From: JANDLT01 sp041743485
GTDB taxonomy: Bacteria; Acidobacteriota; Blastocatellia; Pyrinomonadales; Pyrinomonadaceae
DNA length: 14,570 nucleotides
Assembly: GCA_041743485.1 (NCBI GenBank)
Contig: JBGTMR010000302.1
Coordinates: 1-14,570 of the forward strand
Direction: 5' to 3'
Within the stretch, counting starts at the first letter, position 1. The number at the start of each line of letters is the position of its first letter. Below the pieces are notes generated by a model, which ran no database searches, had not been told where the DNA came from, and worked only from the letters and a program-made list of their open reading frames with translations. Shown here piece by piece: positions 7,418-13,464 of the stretch. The position numbers were made by a program, and so were the translations under genes.

Positions 7418-7621
7418 TTCGGACAGTTTTTTATAAATTGCCACTAGCTTCAGCTAGTGGAAGCGATTTTCTAATGAATATCGGCTTTAGCCGAATCTTT
7501 GGGATGGAAGCCAAAATTTGTTTGATTCTTTGTTCAAATTCGGCTAAAGCCGATGATGGTTCTTTGTCCACTAGCTGAAGCTAGTGGCAATTTATCAAGG
7601 CATTTTCAAAAACTGTCCGAA
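7418..7621. mobile_element. Non-coding nested inverted-repeat element, REPIN/MITE-like
   Basis: The element has 14-base terminal inverted repeats, TTCGGACAGTTTTT (7418-7431) and its complement at 7608-7621. Inside lie two 20-base palindromes, CCACTAGCTTCAGCTAGTGG (7441-7460) and CCACTAGCTGAAGCTAGTGG (7568-7587), which are each other's complement. Two 17-base palindromic units, ATCGGCTTTAGCCGAAT (7480-7496) and its exact complement (7538-7554), sit further in. The whole block is thus a mirror of two half-units around a 41-base loop. No coding region or transposase is present, so it would be mobilised in trans or be a relic. It lies between the DUF402 stop and the permease start. No convincing target-site duplication was seen; TGCTTAT occurs at 7405-7411 and 7626-7632 but is not flush with the ends. 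Confidence 0.75.
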
Positions 7622-7628
7622 GTATTGC

Positions 7629-8123
7629 TTATAAAACTTCATCTACGAACGGAAAGCGGCGCGCTTCAATCATCCCGATAAGTTCAGCTTGTGCGCGACG
7701 GGTGTTTTCTATGATGTCCGGCGTGTAGCCGAAGAGTTCGATATGGGCGGCAAACTCATCTTCATCGAGAACTTCGTAACTCAAATCGGGGTGGACGAGA
7801 ACGTCTATATCGAGGTCTATAAAGCGAAGCGTTTGATTTTCAAGACGCGCGGGCGTGGCGATGTTGCAGTAAAAATTTCGCAAACCGCCGTCGGGATTGG
7901 CGAAGCGAAAAATGTTGTAAAAGCGATTCGTCCAGTAGTATTCGGTGCTGAGTGTGCCGTGCGCGATGTGTCCGAGCAGCGGGTGATTTACTTCCTCATC
8001 AAACACGGCATCGAAAATTAGCAGCGTGTCATCGTGCGCGCGTAAGTGGGCGTGCCAGCGACGGTGAACGCGATCATCGTATTTGCACGCCTGAATTTCT
8101 ATCTGATTGGGGTTGTGTATCAT
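7629..8123 (-). CDS. DUF402-family protein (FomD/Ntdp-like nucleotide hydrolase fold)
   Basis: This protein of about 164 residues matches the DUF402 pattern: FRFANPDGGLRNFYCNIATP (in the first two thirds), then LRFIDLDIDVLVHPDLSYEV and DEDEFAAHI. The acidic cluster in DLDIDV and DEDEF is the likely metal-binding site. Characterised relatives include staphylococcal nucleoside tri-/diphosphatases and FomD, which hydrolyses a CDP-linked intermediate in fosfomycin synthesis. I infer phosphatase or phosphodiesterase activity on a nucleotide or nucleotide-linked substrate, but not which one. The ATG at 8121-8123 is chosen over a TTG six bases upstream; neither has a clear ribosome site. It sits between ABC ATPase and permease genes, 42 bases after the ATPase stop, which suggests a shared role with the exporter or simple hitch-hiking. 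Confidence 0.85.
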   Translation of the reverse strand: MIHNPNQIEIQACKYDDRVHRRWHAHLRAHDDTLLIFDAVFDEEVNHPLLGHIAHGTLSTEYYWTNRFYNIFRFANPDGGLRNFYCNIATPARLENQTLRFIDLDIDVLVHPDLSYEVLDEDEFAAHIELFGYTPDIIENTRRAQAELIGMIEARRFPFVDEVL

Positions 8124-8165
8124 CGGCAATTATTCATCGGCGCATCGTCAGCATAAAAATCGTCA

Positions 8166-9077
8166 TCACTCGTTTCCGGTATCACTGACGAATTGCAGAA
8201 ACACGTCTTCGAGATTCGTCGGGCGGAGCAACACGCGCTGCCCTTCGTAAGTGTTCATCAAAGGAGTCAAGAGTTCGTGACAATCTGCGAAGTAGAGATG
8301 CGCTCCGGCGCGTTCGACGGCACGCACGGAAGCGGGAACAGAAAGGAGCGGACGTTCGCCCGTGTCACGAATTTCAAGGGCGAAAGCGGCGAGTTTATCA
8401 CGCACAAGGTTGTGCGGCGTGCCTTCGACTTGGATGTGACCTTTATCAATAATCATCAAACGGTCGCACAGCTTTTCGGCTTCGTCCATGTAGTGAGTCG
8501 AAAGCAGAATCGTCAGGTTTTGCGTGCGTCGCAATTCTTCAAGGCGGCTCCAGATTTCCTGTCTCACCTGCGGGTCGAGTCCGGTCGTCGGTTCATCGAG
8601 TACGAGCAGACGCGGTTTGTGGAGCAGTGCGCGGGCAATCATCAAACGCCGCTTCATGCCGCCGGAAAGTTCCTCTACACGGGCATTGATTTTGTCGTTC
8701 AATCCTGTGAAGTCGAGCAGTTCATCTGCGCGGCGGGCGGCATCGGCGGGCGGCATCTGAAAGTAGCGCGCATACACGATTAGATTTTGACGAACGGAGA
8801 TGTCGGGGTCTAGGTTGTTCTCCTGCGGCACGACACCTATCAGACGGCGAATGTCGCGCGCATTGTGTTGAACGTCGTAGCCTTCGACGTGGAGACTTCC
8901 TGAAGTGACGGGTGAGCGACACGCAATCATACGCATCGTCGTTGATTTGCCCGCTCCGTTGGGACCTAACAGACCGAAGGCTTCGCCGCGCGCCACGTCG
9001 AAACTGATGCCGTCAACCGCCTTTTGCGAATCATAGTTTTTAACGAGGTCACGCGCCCGAACGACTTGATTTTCCAT
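8166..9077 (-). CDS. ABC transporter ATP-binding protein, NodI-like
   Basis: This 303-residue ATPase has Walker A GPNGAGKST (38-46), a Q-loop Gln85 in VVPQENNLD, the signature LSGGM (137-141), Walker B LLVLDE (157-162, Glu162 catalytic), the D-loop after TTGLDP, and the H-loop His195 in LLSTHYMDEAEKLCDR. The C-terminal extension ends RPTNLEDVFL, the pattern seen in NodI and DrrA-type ATPases that pair with ABC-2 permeases. It powers export in the membrane with the permease encoded two genes downstream. I start the protein at the ATG at 9075-9077; an upstream frame extension to 9164 is basic and overlaps the previous gene. It follows the lipoprotein stop by 28 bases. No clear Shine-Dalgarno sequence was seen. 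Confidence 0.93.
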   Translation of the reverse strand: MENQVVRARDLVKNYDSQKAVDGISFDVARGEAFGLLGPNGAGKSTTMRMIACRSPVTSGSLHVEGYDVQHNARDIRRLIGVVPQENNLDPDISVRQNLIVYARYFQMPPADAARRADELLDFTGLNDKINARVEELSGGMKRRLMIARALLHKPRLLVLDEPTTGLDPQVRQEIWSRLEELRRTQNLTILLSTHYMDEAEKLCDRLMIIDKGHIQVEGTPHNLVRDKLAAFALEIRDTGERPLLSVPASVRAVERAGAHLYFADCHELLTPLMNTYEGQRVLLRPTNLEDVFLQFVSDTGNE

Positions 9078-9105
9078 AAAGATAAAACGATTTAGAACGG
9101 CAAAA

Positions 9106-10215
9106 TCACTGGGCGACTTCGGAGACGACTTCCGATGGTGGGCTGCGGTTTCCAGCCGCATCAACGGCGACGAGGTAATAGAAATAGCGCGTGCCGCTCT
9201 CTATGCGTTCGTCTTGATAAGACGTGCGGTTGAGAGGTTCGGAAGTTAAAAGCGTCCATTGTTCGCGCGGAAGTTTGTCATCGGTTGAGCGAAAGATGAA
9301 ATAGCCCGTAACATCGGTTTCGGGATTCGCGGGATAGAACAGGGTTAAACTTTTCGGTGCGGCGGCGATGCTGACGCTAATCGGGGCGGACGGCGGGTAG
9401 GTATCGCGCGGCGTGACGCTCAAGGTGTTCGAGTTGAGGCTTTCGACTTGTCGTCCGAGTGTGCCGAGTGAAATCGTGCGGACGATGTATGTGTATTGCT
9501 CATTAAAGCGGAAAGTCGTATCACGAAATTCGGTGGTCGTGATGGGTGCGGAATTAAGCGGGCGCGTGACACGTTCGCCGGAAGTCGGAGATGAGCGATA
9601 GATATTGAAGCCCAAAAAATTTATCGGCACCGAGCCGTCAACATTGCTTAAAGGAGCAGTCCACCTGATAAGAATCGCGTTCTGGCTTTCGGTGAGTTCC
9701 GTAAGTTGCGGCGGCAGACTGATGCGCGACGCGGGTTCGAGGAGTAAGAAGTTAGAGAACGCAGCGCGTTGATTGGAAGCATTGACATAGCGAATCGCAT
9801 AGCGCAAGCGAACGGGAGACGCGCCGAAAGCGAGCGTGTCAATGTATGTCAAATTATTTTGATTAGCCCCGCGTGCGGATTGTAAGGTTTCGTAATCGAG
9901 TGAACCGATGACGCTGGCGCGCGTCGAGAATTGTTCTTCGGTCAATGGCAAGGGGTCTTCGAGGTCTTCGACGATTCGATAAACATCTATCCGTCGAATG
10001 CTTTGAACACTCGTATCGGGAGCGTTACGCAAGGGGGCGAGCCAACTTAAAACGACTTGATTGCCTTGCTGAACGCCGGAGATAAGCGGCGGCGTTTGCG
10101 GTACGTTCTCAAAAGGCGGCAAGGGCGGGCGACGCTTGCCGCACGCGGGCAGAAGTAGGCAGAGGGCGGCGAGCAACAGACAACGGATTGCGGAACGGGA
10201 AAAATGAGACGCCAA
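9106..10215 (-). CDS. Lipoprotein with fibronectin type III-like domains
   Basis: This 369-residue protein has a signal peptide with lipobox LLPAC, Cys25 being the lipidation site, then the proline-rich linker GKRRPPLPPF. About three FN3-like beta-sandwich domains follow (about 40-165, 168-270 and 272-368), with strands of the type VVLSWLAP, ILIRWTAP, YTYIVRT and YYLVAVDAAGNRS. FN3 domains usually mediate binding to sugar or protein; no enzyme motif is present. The protein should be anchored in a membrane, probably the outer or inner leaflet facing the periplasm. The start is a TTG at 10213-10215; an in-frame stop lies 15 bases upstream, so no ATG start exists. That stop falls just beside the heptamer array at 10237-10264. 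It lies between hslU and the ABC ATPase in the same direction; a functional link is not evident. Confidence 0.8.
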   Translation of the reverse strand: MASHFSRSAIRCLLLAALCLLLPACGKRRPPLPPFENVPQTPPLISGVQQGNQVVLSWLAPLRNAPDTSVQSIRRIDVYRIVEDLEDPLPLTEEQFSTRASVIGSLDYETLQSARGANQNNLTYIDTLAFGASPVRLRYAIRYVNASNQRAAFSNFLLLEPASRISLPPQLTELTESQNAILIRWTAPLSNVDGSVPINFLGFNIYRSSPTSGERVTRPLNSAPITTTEFRDTTFRFNEQYTYIVRTISLGTLGRQVESLNSNTLSVTPRDTYPPSAPISVSIAAAPKSLTLFYPANPETDVTGYFIFRSTDDKLPREQWTLLTSEPLNRTSYQDERIESGTRYFYYLVAVDAAGNRSPPSEVVSEVAQ

Positions 10216-10236
10216 AAAATCGCGTGCTTTTTAATT

Positions 10237-10264
10237 CGCAATCCGCAATCCGCAATCCGCAATC
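10237..10264. repeat. Four-copy heptamer array (CGCAATC)4 at the hslU stop
   Basis: CGCAATC occurs four times in perfect tandem, and the last base is the third base of the hslU TAG stop on the minus strand. A related GGATTGCGGA lies at 10185-10194 inside the lipoprotein signal-peptide coding region and could pair with it in RNA. The array fills most of the 48-base gap to the lipoprotein start. Confidence 0.85.
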
Positions 10265-11727
10265 TAAAGTACATAACGGCTCAAATCCTGGTCTTTCACG
10301 ATGTCGGCGAGCGTGTCGTTGACGCGGGTGCGGTCAATGACTTGGTGTTTGGGTTCGAGGTCGGGACCGTCGAAGCTTATCTGTTCCAAGATTTTCTCCA
10401 TGATGGTGTGCAGACGGCGCGCTCCGATATTTTCCGTGCGTTCGTTGACGATACCGGCAAACTCCGCGACGGCATCAAGCGAGTCGTCGGTGAAGTCAAG
10501 TGTGATGCCTTCGGTTTCAAGCAGGGCTTTGTACTGTTTGAGGAGAGAGTTTTTCGGCTCGGTCAGGATGCGTTTGAAGTCGGCGACGGTTAGTGTTTCG
10601 AGTTCGACGCGAATCGGAAAGCGTCCCTGAAGTTCGGGAATTAAGTCGGACGGCTTCGAGACGTGAAACGCTCCGGCGGCGATGAACAAAATGTGGTCGG
10701 TTTTGACCATGCCGTAGCGTGTGTTGACGGTTGTGCCTTCGATGATAGGGAGTATGTCGCGCTGAACGCCTTCGCGTGACACGTCGGGTCCGCCGCCGCC
10801 GCCTTCGCGTCCGGCGATTTTGTCTATCTCGTCAAGGAAGATGATACCGGAAGATTCCGTGCGTTCGACTGCGGCGCGGGCGACGGAATCCATATCAATC
10901 AAACGCTCCTCCTCTTCCTGCATAAGGTATTCCATCGCTTCATCAACGCGCATTTTGCGGCGTTTGGTGCGCCCTTGAAAGAGGTTGCCGAGCATATCTT
11001 TCATGTTGATGCCCATCTCTTCGACGCCTTGCGGTCCGGCGAGTTCGATGGTCGGAAAGTTGCGCTCGCGGATTTCCATTTCGACGATGCGGTTATCGAG
11101 ACGCCCTTCGCGGAGTTGGACGCGCAGCTTTTCGCGCGTGCGGTTGGGGTTGGAATCGGAGTTCGACGCGACATTTGACCCGAAAGTCGAAGATAAATCC
11201 GGCGAGGGGTTGATTGAATCGGCACTTGACGAAACGCTGTCGGCATCAAAGTCGAAATCGCTCGCGCGACTGCTCGAAGGCAACAACAAATCAAGCAAAC
11301 GCTCTTCGGCGGAAGTTTCCGATTTCTCCGCGACTTCGGCGGCGCGTTCGGTGCGAAGCATCTCGACGCCGATTTCCGTTAAATCACGAATCATGCTTTC
11401 GACATCGCGCCCGACGTAACCGACTTCGGTGAATTTGGACGCTTCGACTTTGAGAAACGGCGAGTTGGACATGCGCGCGAGGCGGCGCGCGATTTCGGTT
11501 TTACCGACGCCGGTCGAACCGATCATGATGATATTTTTCGGCATCACGTCGGCAGCCATATCGGGTTCGAGTTTTTGACGCCGGACGCGGTTACGTAGGG
11601 CAATCGCCACCGCGCGCTTGGCGGCGGCTTGCCCTACGACGTGTTTGTCGAGTGCCGCGACAATCTGGCGCGGAGTCATTTCGTCAAGACGGATTTCGTC
11701 GGTATCACCGGAAAGATAGATAACCAT
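10264..11727 (-). CDS. hslU: ATP-dependent protease ATPase subunit HslU (ClpY)
   Basis: This 487-residue AAA+ unfoldase forms a hexameric cap on HslV and feeds it unfolded cytoplasmic proteins. Visible motifs are EMTPRQIVAALDKHVVGQ (16-33), Walker A GSTGVGKT (70-77, with Ser where Pro is usual), the pore loop GYVG (103-106), Walker B IIFLDE (295-300) and the sensor region LQGRFPIRVEL (366-376). The C-terminus RYVL fits the family tail that docks into HslV. It is longer than the usual 440-450 residues, mainly through a Ser/Asp/Asn-rich linker in the I-domain (about 151-198). The ATG at 11725-11727 gives an MVIYLSGD lead that I recall from related phyla. It follows hslV by 90 bases, most of which form a hairpin of heptamer repeats ending 9 bases before this ATG, so its translation could be limited by structure. 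Confidence 0.95.
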   Translation of the reverse strand: MVIYLSGDTDEIRLDEMTPRQIVAALDKHVVGQAAAKRAVAIALRNRVRRQKLEPDMAADVMPKNIIMIGSTGVGKTEIARRLARMSNSPFLKVEASKFTEVGYVGRDVESMIRDLTEIGVEMLRTERAAEVAEKSETSAEERLLDLLLPSSSRASDFDFDADSVSSSADSINPSPDLSSTFGSNVASNSDSNPNRTREKLRVQLREGRLDNRIVEMEIRERNFPTIELAGPQGVEEMGINMKDMLGNLFQGRTKRRKMRVDEAMEYLMQEEEERLIDMDSVARAAVERTESSGIIFLDEIDKIAGREGGGGGPDVSREGVQRDILPIIEGTTVNTRYGMVKTDHILFIAAGAFHVSKPSDLIPELQGRFPIRVELETLTVADFKRILTEPKNSLLKQYKALLETEGITLDFTDDSLDAVAEFAGIVNERTENIGARRLHTIMEKILEQISFDGPDLEPKHQVIDRTRVNDTLADIVKDQDLSRYVL

Positions 11728-11736
11728 TGTTGAGTT

Positions 11737-11815
11737 GGCAGTGGTCAGTGGTCAGTGATCAGTACGGAAGAAAACGCTTTTACTGACCACTGACCACTGA
11801 TCACTGACCACTGCC
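11737..11815. repeat. Inverted heptamer arrays forming a long hairpin between hslV and hslU
   Basis: The left arm is GG followed by CAGTGGT twice, CAGTGAT and CAGTA (11737-11764). The right arm (11781-11815) is the complement with four heptamers: ACCACTG twice, ATCACTG and ACCACTG. The loop is 16 bases (11765-11780). Arms differ by one heptamer and in which unit holds the A variant, so pairing leaves a bulge or mismatches. Confidence 0.85.
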
Positions 11816-11817
11816 TT

Positions 11818-12399
11818 TCAAAGTTCTTCGACAATCAGATTGGTGTTGGTATAGATGCAGATTTCACCGGCGATGGTGAGGGCTTCGGTGGCGATGTCGC
11901 GCGCACCGAGTTGCGTGTGTTTAAGCAGGGCGCGGGCGGCGGCGAGGGCGAAGGAGCCGCCCGAACCGATGGCGAGAACGTCGTCGGAAGCGTCCGGTGC
12001 GATGACATCGCCGTTGCCGGAAAGCAGAAACGACGTGCGTTCATCGGCGACGAGGAGTAAGGCTTCGAGATGGCGTAGGATTTTGTCTGTGCGCCAGTCT
12101 TTGCTCAGTTCGATGGCGGCGCGCTCTAAATTGCCGTGATACTGTTCGAGTTTGGATTCAAAGCGCGTGAGCAGTGAGAAGGCATCGGCGGAGGCTCCGG
12201 CAAAGCCCGCGAGTATGCGGTCGTTATATAAGCGGCGAACTTTGCGCGCCCCGGATTTCATGACCGTATCGCCGAGCGTTACCTGTCCGTCGCCCGCCAT
12301 AGCGACTTGACCGTTGCGGCGGACAAGCAGAATCGTGGTGCTGCGAAGACGCACGGGGTTTGGCGACAAAGAAGAATCGGCTAAATTGTTTTTAAGCAT
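11818..12399 (-). CDS. hslV: HslV (ClpQ) threonine protease subunit of HslUV
   Basis: This is the proteolytic subunit of HslUV, a cytoplasmic dodecamer with an N-terminal threonine nucleophile. From the ATG at 12399 the protein has 193 residues, and the mature enzyme starts at the first Thr of TTILLVRR. In mature numbering Thr1, Asp17 (in AGDGQVTLG) and Lys33 (ARKVRRLY) are all present, so it should be active. Before Thr1 this start gives a 20-residue propeptide, whereas many HslV proteins carry only one to a few residues. A GTG at 12352-12354 would give MRLRS before Thr1 and may be the true start. A TTG at 12411 is unlikely, since it lies inside the promoter -10 element. hslU follows in the same operon, with a hairpin between them. 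Confidence 0.93.
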   Translation of the reverse strand: MLKNNLADSSLSPNPVRLRSTTILLVRRNGQVAMAGDGQVTLGDTVMKSGARKVRRLYNDRILAGFAGASADAFSLLTRFESKLEQYHGNLERAAIELSKDWRTDKILRHLEALLLVADERTSFLLSGNGDVIAPDASDDVLAIGSGGSFALAAARALLKHTQLGARDIATEALTIAGEICIYTNTNLIVEEL

Positions 12400-12410
12400 A
12401 GAAGTAGGCA

Positions 12411-12440
12411 ACTATAGGAACTGCGTGCGCGGTAAGTCAA
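12411..12440 (-). promoter_or_regulatory. Sigma-70-type promoter of hslV
   Basis: On the minus strand TTGACT (12435-12440) and TATAGT (12411-12416) are separated by 18 bases, each matching the consensus at 5 of 6 positions. Transcription would begin near 12404, only about 5 bases before the ATG at 12399, or about 50 bases before the GTG at 12354. Confidence 0.65.
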
Positions 12441-12510
12441 GCGCGAGGTCGGAAGGGTAAGTCACAGGGCGGAATCCGTAACGGAGGAAGAATTTATGAA
12501 GGTCAATCGT
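12412..12510 (-). pseudogene. Possible remnant of a GNAT acetyltransferase C-terminus
   Basis: The minus-strand reading in this stretch contains HKFFLRYGFRP followed by DLALDLPRT and a TAG stop. This resembles the end of TacT-like GNAT acetyltransferases, in which FYxRYGFxP is followed by a LFLPxxT-type tail. The expected acetyl-CoA-binding domain is missing upstream, where the C26 hydrolase begins on the other strand. If real, it is a 5'-truncated relic with the hslV promoter embedded in it. The alternative is chance similarity over about 25 residues. Confidence 0.4.
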
Positions 12511-12549
12511 GGTATAAAAAGTTTGGAGAAACTGAAGCGTACAAGATGA
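12496..12549 (+). CDS. Possible 17-residue leader ORF before the C26 gene
   Basis: An ATG at 12496 preceded by GGAGGAAG at a 5-base spacing opens MKVNRGIKSLEKLKRTR and stops with TGA 7 bases before the next gene. It has the best ribosome site in this region and a basic composition. It could be a leader peptide coupling translation to the hydrolase, or chance, since the GGAGGAAG on the other strand also reads as part of the GNAT-like tail. Confidence 0.25.
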   Translation: MKVNRGIKSLEKLKRTR

Positions 12550-12556
12550 TAACGGG

Positions 12557-13387
12557 ATGATGAAAAAGAATAACGGCGAATCGAGTCGGAAGATGAATAG
12601 AGGACAACCCTTAATCGGAATCACGATGCGCCACGACACGGAGCGCGGCAGATTTTACCTTGCGGCGGAATACAGCGAAGCGGTTATCGCGGCGGGCGGC
12701 GTTCCGGTTCACATCACACTGAGCGATAATGAAGATTATGTGCGCGAAATCGCAATGCGTTTGGACGGAGTATTATTGCCGGGCAGTGCTTCGGATGTTG
12801 ACCCGAATCTTTACGGGCAAGAGCCGGACGTGAAACTCGGTATGGTGCATCCGCGCCGCGACCGCACGGATTTGAAGCTGTTGGAATTTGCCGAAAGGCG
12901 CGCTCTGCCATTGCTGGCGATTTGCTACGGGATGCAAGTTTGGAACGTCGCGCGCAAAGGAACATTGGTGCAGGACACAGCGAGCCGATGGCAGGGAGCG
13001 ATAAAGCACGCTCAGGAAGGAGTGCGCGAGCATCGTTCGCATCACATCAGACTTGCGGAAGGTTCGCGTTTGTATGAAATTGTCGAGCGGTCGTCGGCGA
13101 ACTTCAGCAGACAAGATAATCCGGCGGTCAACAGTCATCATCATCAAGGCGTTCAGGAGGTCGGGGAAAACCTGCGCGCGGTGGCATGGGCGGGCGACGA
13201 ACTGGTGGAAGCGATTGAGGAGACGCGCGAAGGGCGTTGGGGAATCGGCGTCCAGTGGCATCCAGAGGTTGATTGGCGCAACGACGAAGTTTCACGCGAA
13301 CTCTTCGCGGAGTTCGTGAACGCAGCGCGAGTTTTTCAAGCAAGGACTGAACTCGACACGGAATCCGACTCGGCTTCCGTCCGATAA
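12557..13387 (+). CDS. Peptidase C26/class I glutamine amidotransferase-like hydrolase (PuuD-like)
   Basis: This 276-residue protein has the class I glutamine amidotransferase fold with Cys123 in AICYGMQVWN, and His235 and Glu237 in GVQWHPE, completing the catalytic triad. Other family motifs are LIGITMR, LLPGSASDVDP (73-83), RDRTD (101-105) and NSHHHQGV (192-199). Such enzymes cleave gamma-glutamyl bonds, for example gamma-glutamyl-GABA in putrescine degradation. The real substrate is unknown, as no other Puu-pathway genes are near. It is cytoplasmic, as no signal is seen. The start at 12557 is uncertain: ATGs at 12560 and 12593 are in frame, and the last gives MNRGQPLIGITMR, closer to the family lead. 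None has a strong ribosome site. A TATAAA at 12513-12518 may be a -10 element, without a good -35. The NamZ-like gene follows by 77 bases in the same direction. Confidence 0.9.
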   Translation: MMKKNNGESSRKMNRGQPLIGITMRHDTERGRFYLAAEYSEAVIAAGGVPVHITLSDNEDYVREIAMRLDGVLLPGSASDVDPNLYGQEPDVKLGMVHPRRDRTDLKLLEFAERRALPLLAICYGMQVWNVARKGTLVQDTASRWQGAIKHAQEGVREHRSHHIRLAEGSRLYEIVERSSANFSRQDNPAVNSHHHQGVQEVGENLRAVAWAGDELVEAIEETREGRWGIGVQWHPEVDWRNDEVSRELFAEFVNAARVFQARTELDTESDSASVR

Positions 13388-13394
13388 CGTAGTT

Positions 13395-13441
13395 TGATTA
13401 GGTGATTAGGGTTGAGACGACGATAGAGAAACGATAGAGAA
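13395..13441. repeat. Two adjacent tandem duplications upstream of the NamZ-like gene
   Basis: TGATTAGG is duplicated at 13395-13402 and 13403-13410. ACGATAGAGAA is duplicated at 13420-13430 and 13431-13441. Both are perfect head-to-tail copies within the 77-base spacer between the C26 and NamZ-like genes, as expected from replication slippage. Confidence 0.85.
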
Positions 13442-13464
13442 AATAAGGCGAGGTGAAATTCGGG

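Noticed and set aside
7405..7632. TGCTTAT pair as target-site duplication of the repeat element
   Set aside because: The copies are separated from the terminal repeats by 6 and 4 bases, so they are not flush with the ends; likely chance.
11737..11815. CRISPR-like repeat array
   Set aside because: The units are 7 bases with no spacers, the two arms are inverted, and no cas genes are near.
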